Source of the DNA: Maricaulis sp. | GTDB lineage: Bacteria; Pseudomonadota; Alphaproteobacteria; Caulobacterales; Maricaulaceae | Assembly: GCA_002692855.1 (NCBI GenBank) | Contig: NZMJ01000117.1 | Coordinates: forward strand, 1-64,000 | Direction: 5' to 3' | Length of the DNA: 64,000 bases | In this document: piece after piece, positions 54,138 through 61,905 of the stretch | How positions within the stretch are numbered: the stretch's first letter is position 1 | Layout of the letters: the number at the start of each line of letters is the position of its first letter | Position numbers and translations under genes: made by a program | Notes under the pieces: model-generated | Database searches by the model: none | The model's input: the letters and a program-made list of their open reading frames with translations, nothing else | Told to the model about the DNA's origin: nothing

Positions 54138-54938
54138 TTACCAGCGCCGGCTGACCGACAGCGCCGCGAAATTCTCGTGCGCGTCATAACCCTCGGTGCC
54201 GGCCGTGTATTCGCGCTCACGGCGCACATAGGCAAAGGACAGGTCAGCGTCGCCGAACCGTACCGCAACACCGGCCTGCGCATCGCCGACCACGGCATAG
54301 GGCTGAAGCGTCATGGCGTCGCGCATGTTGAAGCCGGCACGCGGGTCGTAGAGCAGCGCGCTGCGCTCGGCGCCGGCGAAGACATACCAGGCCGGCCGCT
54401 CGTCCGTGGCGCCGCCCAGATACTGGCCCAGGCGCAGCTCGGCCCCGGCGCCGGCAGCGGTGCCGTCCGGTCCGAAGCTGAAAGCCGCTGTGGGCCGAAT
54501 TCCGAAATCGAACTGCCCCTCGCCGCCGGTCGCATCATATTGGGCGACATAGCCCACGGAGACGCTCGACCGGTCTTCATCGGTGAGATGCAGCAATGCC
54601 CGGTCGGCAACGGCTTCGGCGGAAAACAGCACATTTGCCAGGGACGCATCGTCCGGGTCGTACACCCGAACCTCGATCAGGCCTGACGCGCCCAGCGGCG
54701 CGGACGCCACACCGAAACCGTCAAGCGCGGTCAGGGCGGGCGAAAGACCGGAACTGACGGCGAGCGCGGTCGCAGCCACATCGGCCGCCTCGGGAGAGAT
54801 CGTGCCGGTGCGCTCGTTCAGCAGGGGCGCCCGGACAGCCGCCAGCGCATCCCATTCGCCCGACTGGGCGAATGCAGGTGCAGCGGACCCGGCAAGCAGG
54901 CCGGCGCACAAGGCCAGATGAATGGGCGTCAGACGCAT
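54138..54938 (-). CDS. Outer-membrane protein, LpxR/DUF2219-like C-terminus
   Basis: The 266-residue product has a signal peptide (RLTPIHLALCAGLLAGSAAPAFA). The C-terminal part (AVRFGDADLSFAYVRREREY and FAALSVSRRW) ends like the beta-barrel of lipid A 3-O-deacylase LpxR. The first 110 residues are not obviously LpxR and I cannot identify the catalytic residues. It sits between nrdA and nrdB on the same strand, apparently by chance of insertion. Confidence 0.6.
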   Translation of the reverse strand: MRLTPIHLALCAGLLAGSAAPAFAQSGEWDALAAVRAPLLNERTGTISPEAADVAATALAVSSGLSPALTALDGFGVASAPLGASGLIEVRVYDPDDASLANVLFSAEAVADRALLHLTDEDRSSVSVGYVAQYDATGGEGQFDFGIRPTAAFSFGPDGTAAGAGAELRLGQYLGGATDERPAWYVFAGAERSALLYDPRAGFNMRDAMTLQPYAVVGDAQAGVAVRFGDADLSFAYVRREREYTAGTEGYDAHENFAALSVSRRW

Positions 54939-55070
54939 GGCATCCGTCTCCCCGTAACGGTCGCTCGCTGCGATCATAACATGCTTCGCTACACGTCTCG
55001 CGGGAAAAATGGTTAACGCCCTGCCTTTTCGCCATCGCGGTAAACAACGGGTAAGTTTGGGAAATACTGG

Positions 55071-55107
55071 CAAAATAAAAGGGCCGGGCGCAACTTTTGC
55101 CCGGCCC
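55071..55107 (-). terminator. Intrinsic terminator of nrdA
   Basis: GGGCCGGGC (55081-55089) pairs with GCCCGGCCC (55099-55107); on the minus strand the stem is followed by TTTTATTTT (55072-55080). It lies 23 bases after the nrdA stop, so nrdA is terminated before the barrel gene and nrdB. Confidence 0.9.
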
Positions 55108-55129
55108 TTCAACACCTCGTCTTACGCCC

Positions 55130-57010
55130 TTACTGACAGGCGAGACATTCCTCGTAATCGGTCTTTGCTGCGGCCTCCATCGAGACCTCCGCATCCGATT
55201 TTGTGCCATTGGCGAAGCCGACCCGCTGAACCGATTTCGACCGGCAGTAATAGAGCGATTTCACGCCGCGTTCCCACGCCGTCCAGTGCAGCATGTGCAG
55301 GTCCCACTTATCGATATCGCCCGGCAGGAAGATGTTGAGCGACTGCGACTGGCAGATGAAGGGTGTCCGGTCCGCCGCCAGCTCGACAACCCAGCGCTGG
55401 TCGATCTCGAAGGCGGTCTTGAAAAGGGCCTTCTCGTCGTCGGTCAGACAGTCGAGATGCTGGGCCGACCCTTCGTGCTCGAGGATGGAGGCCCAGACAT
55501 TCGGCGTGTTCTGGCCCTTTTCCTCCAGCAGCGCCTCAAGCTGGGGGTTTTTCACCGGGAAGGATCCCGACAGCGTCTTGTGGACGTAGTAATTCGCCGG
55601 GATCGGCTCGATACCCGCCGACGTGCCGCCGCAAATGATCGAGATCGACGCCGTCGGCGCCACGGCCAGCTTGTGTGAGAAGCGCGCCTTCACGCCTGAC
55701 TTTTCGGCATCGGGGCACGCGCCCTTTTCCTCGGCCAGCGTCACCGACGCGGCGTCTGCAGCCTGCCGGATATGCTTGAACATCTTCATGTTCCAGGACT
55801 TCGCCAGCGCCGATTCGAAGGGGGCGTTCTGCATTTGCAGGAAGGAGTGGAAGCCCATCAGTCCAAGACCGACCGAACGCTCCTGCAGCGCGGAATAGAC
55901 CGAGCGGTCCATCTCCGGCGGGGCGCGGTCGATAAAGTCCTGGAGCACGTTGTCCAGGAAACGGAAGACATCCTCGATGAAGGTCTTGTCGTCCTTCCAT
56001 TCGAGGAATTTCTCGGCATTGAGCGAGGACAGGCAGCAGACCGCGGTGCGGTCCTTGCCATTCTGGTCGATACCGGTCGGCAGCATGATTTCCGAGCACA
56101 GATTGGACTGGCGCACCTTCAGACCCAGCTTGCGCTGGTGCGCCGGCAGCGCCTTGTTCACCGTGTCGGAGAAGATGATGTAGGGCTCGCCCGTCTGCAG
56201 GCGGATTTCCAGGATCTTCTGCCACAGCTTGCGCGCGCTGACCGAACGGACCACCTCGCCCGAACGGGGCGACTTCAGCTCGTATTCCTTGTCGTCGCGC
56301 ACCGCTTCCATGAAGTCGTCGGTGATGTTGATGCCGTGGTGCAGGTTCAGGCTCTTGCGGTTGAAATCGCCCGACGGCTTGCGGATTTCGAGGAATTCCT
56401 CGATTTCCGGATGGTGGATGTCGAGATAGACCGCAGCCGATCCGCGGCGGAGCGAACCCTGGCTGATCGCCAGCGTCAGCGAATCCATCACCCGGATGAA
56501 GGGGATGATGCCGCTGGTCTGACCGTTCTGACCGACCTTTTCGCCGATCGACCGGACATTGCCCCAATAGGTGCCGATACCGCCGCCATTCGACGCCAGC
56601 CAGACATTCTCGTTCCAGCTTCCGACAATGCCGTCGAGGCTGTCGTCAACCGAGTTGAGGAAGCAGGAGATCGGCAGGCCGCGCGTCGCGCCGCCATTCG
56701 ACAGCACCGGCGTGGCGGGCATGAACCAAAGGCGCGACATGTAGTCATAGAGGCGCTGGGCGTGCTCGGGATTGTCGGCATAGGCATTCGCCACACGCGC
56801 GAACATGTCCTGATAGGATTCTCCCGGCAGGAGATAACGGTCGTTCAGCGTTTTCTTGCCGAAATCGGTCAGCAGGTCGTCGCGGGACGAATCCGTCCGG
56901 ACCGTCTGGACCACGCTGAGATGCGACTTGGGCTTGCCGCGCTGGATACGTTCTGCGTCCGACATAGCGTCGTTCCGTGCCACATTTGCAGCGGAATCGT
57001 AAGGCGTCAT
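55130..57010 (-). CDS. nrdA: Class I ribonucleotide reductase large subunit
   Basis: The 626-residue catalytic subunit shows PATPVLSNGG, the cysteine in GLPISCFLNS, NLCSEIMLPT with the active-site Cys, the radical-transfer segments, and a C-terminal ECLACQ redox pair. At 626 residues it is shorter than E. coli NrdA, and the N-terminal ATP-cone domain is missing (it starts directly before LLTDFGKKTLNDRYLLPG). Overall activity control by dATP is therefore not expected through this subunit. Two NrdR-like boxes lie upstream. Confidence 0.96.
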   Translation of the reverse strand: MTPYDSAANVARNDAMSDAERIQRGKPKSHLSVVQTVRTDSSRDDLLTDFGKKTLNDRYLLPGESYQDMFARVANAYADNPEHAQRLYDYMSRLWFMPATPVLSNGGATRGLPISCFLNSVDDSLDGIVGSWNENVWLASNGGGIGTYWGNVRSIGEKVGQNGQTSGIIPFIRVMDSLTLAISQGSLRRGSAAVYLDIHHPEIEEFLEIRKPSGDFNRKSLNLHHGINITDDFMEAVRDDKEYELKSPRSGEVVRSVSARKLWQKILEIRLQTGEPYIIFSDTVNKALPAHQRKLGLKVRQSNLCSEIMLPTGIDQNGKDRTAVCCLSSLNAEKFLEWKDDKTFIEDVFRFLDNVLQDFIDRAPPEMDRSVYSALQERSVGLGLMGFHSFLQMQNAPFESALAKSWNMKMFKHIRQAADAASVTLAEEKGACPDAEKSGVKARFSHKLAVAPTASISIICGGTSAGIEPIPANYYVHKTLSGSFPVKNPQLEALLEEKGQNTPNVWASILEHEGSAQHLDCLTDDEKALFKTAFEIDQRWVVELAADRTPFICQSQSLNIFLPGDIDKWDLHMLHWTAWERGVKSLYYCRSKSVQRVGFANGTKSDAEVSMEAAAKTDYEECLACQ

Positions 57011-57089
57011 GTCGTTACTCCCCCAGCGGTCGCGGCGCGCAATTCACCTGCGCGCGAGAAGCACCGTCTCGCGCCGCGAACGTGTTAAA

Positions 57090-57137
57090 ACCCTTGATGA
57101 TGTGTCCGGCTCCCCGAGCCGACCCAACATATAGTGA
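57090..57137 (-). promoter_or_regulatory. Tandem NrdR-like boxes before nrdA
   Basis: Two 16-base sites, 57122-57137 (ACCCAACATATAGTGA) and 57090-57105 (ACCCTTGATGATGTGT), lie 32 bases apart start to start, about three helical turns, the usual spacing of NrdR box pairs. The first matches 13 of 16 positions of the consensus acaCwAtATaTwGtgt, the second 11 of 16. NrdR represses ribonucleotide reductase genes when dATP is high. Confidence 0.6.
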
Positions 57138-57191
57138 TCAAGCTCAGCGCCTCGGTCAACGGTCCCAAGTGCCCGAAACGCGATTTTTTGG

Positions 57192-57206
57192 TTAACGAAT
57201 TCCTAA
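57192..57206. promoter_or_regulatory. CtrA-like half-site pair
   Basis: TTAA (57192-57195) and CTAA (57203-57206) are spaced by seven bases, matching the CtrA pattern TTAA-N7-TTAA with one mismatch. It lies 182 bases upstream of the nrdA start. A single near-match in AT-rich DNA is weak evidence. Confidence 0.25.
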
Positions 57207-57246
57207 TCGCCTGCTGTGACTGGTGATATTCGTTAAGCCTTTTTCA

Positions 57247-57283
57247 GTGCGCGCCAGACGGGAAAAATTCCCGTCCCGCGCAC
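57247..57283. other. 15-bp interrupted hairpin abutting the putA stop
   Basis: GTGCGCG (57247-57253) pairs with CGCGCAC (57277-57283), and inside it GACGGGAA (57257-57264) pairs with TTCCCGTC (57268-57275) around AAA. It begins directly after the putA stop. No T-run follows on the putA strand, so it is not a textbook intrinsic terminator; it may be a 3'-end stabiliser or a Rho-linked stop. Confidence 0.6.
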
Positions 57284-60200
57284 CTAGAGATTCAGCAATT
57301 CCGGGTCGCCGCCCTGTGCCGAGATATTGACCGTGATCGTCCTTTCCGCGGCAAGCCGCGTCAGGTAGTGCGGCCCGCCCGCTTTTGGTCCGGTCCCGGA
57401 CAACCCTTCTCCGCCGAAGGGCTGAACGCCGACCACCGCGCCGGTCATGTTGCGGTTGATGTAGACATTCCCGGCCGGCACGGCGCGAAGGATCGAATCG
57501 TGGAACCCGCCCAGGCGCGAATGAACGCCCAGCGTCAGGCCGTACCCCTTGGCCGCGAGCTGCCCCGCGATCTCGACCAGATTTTTCCGCTTGTAGCGAA
57601 GGACGTGCAGCACCGGGCCGAACACTTCGCGTTCCAGCAGGTCGAGCGATGGCAACTCCACCAGTGCCGGGCCGAAATAGGTGCCCCGGCTGCCCATCGC
57701 CCCGGTGCCGATCTGCTTGATGATCTTCGCCTCGCGCTTCATGCGCTGCATGTGACGCTCAAGCCCTGACAGGGCTTCGCCATCGATCACCGGACCGACA
57801 TCGGTGAACGGATCGGCCGGATCGCCCACCGCAAGTTCATCCATCGCGCCTTTCAGGCCCTCGATGAAGCTGTCGGCGGTATCTTCCGGCAGGAAAATGA
57901 TGCGCAGGGCCGAACACCGCTGCCCGGCCGAACCGAAGGCCGACAGGATGGCGTCGTCGATCACCTGTTCCTTAAGGGCCGAGGTGTCGACGAACATGCC
58001 GTTGAGGCCGCCCGTCTCGGCGATGAGCGGCGCGATCGGCCCCTCCCGGTTTGCCAGCGTCCGGTTGATCAGTTTGGCGACCTCGGTCGAGCCTGTGAAC
58101 ACCACACCGTCGGCGCGCTCGTCGCTGGTCAGGGCAGCGCCCACGGTTTCACCGCCGCCGGGCAGGAGGTGCAGCACCTCCTTGGGCAGTCCCGCCTTCA
58201 GGAAGATCTTCACCGCCTCATAGGCGATCAGCGGCGTCTGCTCGGCGGGCTTTGCGAGGACGGTATTGCCCGCGGCCAACGCGGCCGAGACCTGACCGGT
58301 GAAGATCGCGAGCGGGAAATTCCACGGGCTGATGCACACAATCGTGCCCCGCCCCTTCAGACCCAGGTGGTTGGTTTCGCCGGCCGGTCCGGGCAGGCGG
58401 TCGGGCGCGGCGAATTTCTGCTCCGCCTCGGCAGCGTAATAGCGCAGGAAATCGACCGCTTCGCGGACCTCTGCGACCCCGTCCGGCAGCGTCTTGCCTG
58501 CTTCGCGGGCCATCAGGGCCAGCAACCGATCGGTTTCCCCCTCCAGCGCATCGGCCATGTCGCGCAGGATCGCACCGCGTTCGGCGCCGCCGCGCCGGTC
58601 CCACTCGCCCTGCGCCTTGGCAGCGGCGGCAAAGGCCTTGTCGATAGCGTCCATGGACGCTTCGGCGACGGTCCCGATCACCCGGCTGCGGTCTGCCGGG
58701 CTGGTCACGTCTTCGCCCTTCCCGCCCAGGTCGCGGCCCGAAACAATCGCGCTGGCCTGGATCGGGCGCGCCTTGTCAAAGGCGGCCTGCGCCTTGGCGA
58801 GGCGTTCGCGCACCGGGATCTGGCTGAGATCGACACCGGCCGAGTTGCGGCGCCGGGATCCGTAGAGTTTCAGCGGCGCGGGAATGAAGGGGTGCCGGTC
58901 AATCGTGTCGGCGCCCTCAAACGGGCCGCGCGCCACATCCTCTGCCGGAACGGTCTCGTCGAGGAAAGAGTGAACGAAGGACGTGTTGGCCCCGTTCTCC
59001 AGCAGGCGGCGCACCAGGTAGGGCAGCAGGTCTTCATGGCTGCCTACCGGGGCGTAGATCCGCACCGGGTGTTTGCCAAATGCGTCCTCGGCTGCGTCAT
59101 AGAGCGGCTCGCCCATGCCGTGCAGGCGCTGGAATTCGTATTTGCTGACCCCGGCCTTTTCGGCAAGCGCGCGAACGGCGGCAAGCGTATGGGCATTGTG
59201 GGTCGCGAACTGGGAATAGATCGCGTCAGGCGCCTCCAGCATCCGGCGCGCGCAGGCCAGATAGTTGAGATCGGTCGCCGGCTTGGTCGTCCAGACCGGG
59301 AAGTCGGGCCAGCCCATCTGCTGAGCCCATTTCACTTCGCTGTCCCAATAGGCGCCCTTCACCAGCCGGACGAGGAAACGCCGCCCGGTCTTGCGGCCGA
59401 GCGCAGTCAGCCCCTCGATGACGCTTTCGCACCGCTTCTGGTAGGCCTGGATGGCCAGGCCCAGCCCCTGCCAGTCCTTGAGGGACGGTTCACCGGCCAG
59501 CCGCTCCAGCAGCTTCAGAGAGATAACCAGGCGGTCGCTCTCCTCGGCGTCGAGGCAAAGCGCGATGTCGGCCTTCGCAGCCGCTTCACACTGCTCCAGT
59601 ACCAGCGGGTAGAGCTCGTCGAAAACCCGCGATTCTTTGACCGCCAGATAGCGCGGGTGCAGGGCCGACAGCTTCACCGAGACACCGTCGACGCTCTCGA
59701 TCGGGCCTTCACCGCGCGACGCGCCGACATCGGCGATCGCGTCCATGTAACGCTGGTGATAGCGCGCGGCGTCCTTCGCCGTGCGTGCGCCTTCACCCAG
59801 CATGTCGAAGGAGTGCAGCGCCCCGGGCGTCTTGTGGCCGCGCTTCAGGGCCGCATTGATCGTCCGGCCGAGCACGAATTGCTCGCCGAGGATGCGCATC
59901 GCCTGCATGGTCGCGGCGCGGATCACCGGCTCGCCCATGCGCTGCGTCAGCGTCTTGAAATAGACACCCGGATCGCGCCGGGCGCGGCGGTCGATCTCGA
60001 CCAGCGAGCCGGTCAGCATCAGCCCGAGCGTGGAGGCGTTGACCAGCCAGTTTTCCGACTTGCCGATATGCTCGCTCCACTCACCGGAGGAGATTTTCTC
60101 GGCGATCAGGCGATCAGCCGTGTCCGTGTCCGGCACGCGCAGCAGCGCTTCGGCCAGACACATCAGGGCGAGGCCCTCCTTGTTCGACAGGCCGAACTCC

Positions 60201-60409
60201 TGGAGGAAGCTTTCCATCAGTCCGCGGCGCACCGTCATCTTGCGAGCGCGCACCACCAGGTCGATGGCGGTATCGCGGATCGATTCCAGTTCGGCAGGCG
60301 CGAATCCCGACTTGTCTGCCAGCCCGCGCGCCGCTTCTGTCTCGTCGCGGAATTTCTGCGTATCGATGGCGTCCCAATCGACAATCTGGCGCGGGGCGGC
60401 TGCAGTCAT
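57284..60409 (-). CDS. putA: Bifunctional proline dehydrogenase / glutamate semialdehyde dehydrogenase PutA
   Basis: The 1041-residue product oxidises proline to glutamate. The FAD-dependent proline dehydrogenase barrel spans about 100-470 (FLVRLVKGAYWDSEVKWAQ; GEPLYDAAEDAFGK). The aldehyde dehydrogenase domain follows (about 560-1000), with the catalytic Cys in FGSAGQRCSALR and the Glu in PLIAETGGLNG. The N-terminal ribbon-helix repressor domain of E. coli PutA is absent, so it is not a self-regulator. ATG 60409 is chosen over a longer shadow frame. No putP is adjacent. Confidence 0.96.
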   Translation of the reverse strand: MTAAAPRQIVDWDAIDTQKFRDETEAARGLADKSGFAPAELESIRDTAIDLVVRARKMTVRRGLMESFLQEFGLSNKEGLALMCLAEALLRVPDTDTADRLIAEKISSGEWSEHIGKSENWLVNASTLGLMLTGSLVEIDRRARRDPGVYFKTLTQRMGEPVIRAATMQAMRILGEQFVLGRTINAALKRGHKTPGALHSFDMLGEGARTAKDAARYHQRYMDAIADVGASRGEGPIESVDGVSVKLSALHPRYLAVKESRVFDELYPLVLEQCEAAAKADIALCLDAEESDRLVISLKLLERLAGEPSLKDWQGLGLAIQAYQKRCESVIEGLTALGRKTGRRFLVRLVKGAYWDSEVKWAQQMGWPDFPVWTTKPATDLNYLACARRMLEAPDAIYSQFATHNAHTLAAVRALAEKAGVSKYEFQRLHGMGEPLYDAAEDAFGKHPVRIYAPVGSHEDLLPYLVRRLLENGANTSFVHSFLDETVPAEDVARGPFEGADTIDRHPFIPAPLKLYGSRRRNSAGVDLSQIPVRERLAKAQAAFDKARPIQASAIVSGRDLGGKGEDVTSPADRSRVIGTVAEASMDAIDKAFAAAAKAQGEWDRRGGAERGAILRDMADALEGETDRLLALMAREAGKTLPDGVAEVREAVDFLRYYAAEAEQKFAAPDRLPGPAGETNHLGLKGRGTIVCISPWNFPLAIFTGQVSAALAAGNTVLAKPAEQTPLIAYEAVKIFLKAGLPKEVLHLLPGGGETVGAALTSDERADGVVFTGSTEVAKLINRTLANREGPIAPLIAETGGLNGMFVDTSALKEQVIDDAILSAFGSAGQRCSALRIIFLPEDTADSFIEGLKGAMDELAVGDPADPFTDVGPVIDGEALSGLERHMQRMKREAKIIKQIGTGAMGSRGTYFGPALVELPSLDLLEREVFGPVLHVLRYKRKNLVEIAGQLAAKGYGLTLGVHSRLGGFHDSILRAVPAGNVYINRNMTGAVVGVQPFGGEGLSGTGPKAGGPHYLTRLAAERTITVNISAQGGDPELLNL

Positions 60410-60488
60410 GGCGGGCTCCGTAAACCGGGGGGGGCGGTATCCGGCGTTGCATAACGATTCGAGTGCGGAAAATCGATTCGCATCGGCT

Positions 60489-60598
60489 GCTATTCGTGCG
60501 GCTTTCGACGCTGCGCTGCACAATCGCTCGGGCCCGTGTTTCACCGCCGGTCACTGTCGTCCCGGCGCACTGCCTCTTCGCCAAGCCGCACGAATGGT
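60489..60598 (+). promoter_or_regulatory. Structured leader of glycosyltransferase gene: 13-bp inverted repeat
   Basis: ATTCGTGCGGCTT (60492-60504) and AAGCCGCACGAAT (60583-60595) are exact reverse complements 78 bases apart. Wobble and C-G pairs extend the stem to 60489/60598. Inside, CGCCGG (60545-60550) pairs with CCGGCG (60562-60567). The right arm ends just before the GGAGACGG ribosome site (60603-60610) of the gene at 60612. The layout suits a cis-acting RNA; a promoter position is not known. Confidence 0.5.
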
Positions 60599-60611
60599 TT
60601 ATGGAGACGGA

Positions 60612-61778
60612 ATGACCCAGACCCAATCCCAATCCACGCCTGCCGACGCGCCCGAAACCGACGACGAAGACGACGGTGGTGACCGCCCGCAGCGCATCAT
60701 GCTCGTCACCGACGCCTGGGAGCCACAGGTCAACGGTGTCGTACGCACCCTGACCCGCGTGACCCAGGAATGCCGCGAGATGGGCCACGAGATCGAGGTG
60801 ATTCACCCCGGCCAGGGCTTCCGCACCATGCCGCTGCCGACCTATCCGGAAATCCAGCTGGCTCTGGGCGCGCGCAAGACGATCGAGGAACGCTTCAAGG
60901 ACTTTGAACCCGAAGCGATCCATATCGCGACCGAAGGTACGCTCGGCATGGCCGCGCGCGCCGTCTGCATCAAGTGGAAGCTGCCCTTCACAACCAGCTA
61001 TCACACGAAATTCCCGGAATACGTGAACGCGCGCTTCCCCTTCGTCCCGCTGGCCGCGGGCTATTCCTTCATGCGCTGGTTCCACAATTCAGGGGGCCGG
61101 CTGATGGTGGCGACACCGTCCATGCGCGAGGACCTGGAAAAGCGCGGCTTCAAGAATATCACGCCCTGGGCGCGCGGTGTCGACACCGACATTTTCAACC
61201 CCGGGCGGCGCGGCATCGATGGCGGTGTCTTCAAGGACATTGAAGGCCCCGTCTTCCTCTATGTCGGACGTGTGGCCGTCGAGAAGAATATCGAAGCGTT
61301 CCTGAAGATCGAACTGCCCGGCACCAAGGTGGTCATCGGCCCGGGACCGCAACTCGAAGAGCTGAAGAAGAAATACCCGGACGTGAAATTCCTCGGCGCC
61401 ATGTATGGCGAGGAACTGGCCCGTCATTTCGCCGACGCCGACGTCTTCGTCTTCCCCAGCCTGACAGATACTTTCGGACTGGTGATCCTGGAATCGATGG
61501 CAACCGGCACACCGGTCGCCGCCTTCCCCGCTCCCGGCCCCAAGGACCTGATTCCCGGTTCCGGCGCCGGAGCCGTCAGCGAGGATTTGCAGGAGGCCTG
61601 TCTGGAGGCGCTGAAATGCGATCGCGCGCGTTGCCGGGAATATGCCGAAGGCTTCTCCTGGCGCTCCTGCGCGGAAGATTTTGTGAAGAACCTCAAGCCC
61701 CAGCCGAAACCCGAACGCCGCCGCATCTGGCGCCGGATCCGCCGACTGGGCCGCCCGGACCGCAAGCCGCTCTTCTAG
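60612..61778 (+). CDS. GT4-family glycosyltransferase
   Basis: The 388-residue product has two Rossmann halves: LVTDAWEPQVNGVVRTLTRV at the N-terminus and FLYVGRVAVEKNIEAFL, then FPSLTDTFGLVILESMATGTPV at the nucleotide-binding half. The usual E-x7-E of GT4 enzymes appears as Asp-x7-Glu. It resembles alpha-mannosyl or sulfoquinovosyl/glucosyl transferases acting on diacylglycerol or phosphatidylinositol (SqdX, MgtA type), so a glycolipid role is plausible. The N-terminal 20 residues are acidic and disordered; the C-terminus is strongly basic. Confidence 0.9.
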   Translation: MTQTQSQSTPADAPETDDEDDGGDRPQRIMLVTDAWEPQVNGVVRTLTRVTQECREMGHEIEVIHPGQGFRTMPLPTYPEIQLALGARKTIEERFKDFEPEAIHIATEGTLGMAARAVCIKWKLPFTTSYHTKFPEYVNARFPFVPLAAGYSFMRWFHNSGGRLMVATPSMREDLEKRGFKNITPWARGVDTDIFNPGRRGIDGGVFKDIEGPVFLYVGRVAVEKNIEAFLKIELPGTKVVIGPGPQLEELKKKYPDVKFLGAMYGEELARHFADADVFVFPSLTDTFGLVILESMATGTPVAAFPAPGPKDLIPGSGAGAVSEDLQEACLEALKCDRARCREYAEGFSWRSCAEDFVKNLKPQPKPERRRIWRRIRRLGRPDRKPLF

Positions 61779-61842
61779 GGCTTTGCCGGGATCAGTCCGG
61801 CAATCGCGCCAAGCTGAATTCCGGCCAACAGGTACATCCAAT

Positions 61843-61881
61843 CAAAAAAGAACCCCGGCATCGCAAAGCGAGCCGAGGTTC
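61843..61881 (-). terminator. Intrinsic terminator of pstS
   Basis: GAACCCCGGC (61850-61859) pairs with GCCGAGGTTC (61872-61881), with one wobble pair. On the minus strand the stem is followed by TTTTTTG, from 61844-61849 read in reverse. It lies 25 bases after the pstS stop. Confidence 0.85.
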
Positions 61882-61905
61882 GTTCTTTCGAGCGGGACCG
61901 AGGCC

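Noticed and set aside
58169-60454. 761-codon plus-strand frame opposite putA
   Set aside because: Exact antisense of the PutA gene with codon positions mirrored; typical shadow ORF in high-GC DNA.
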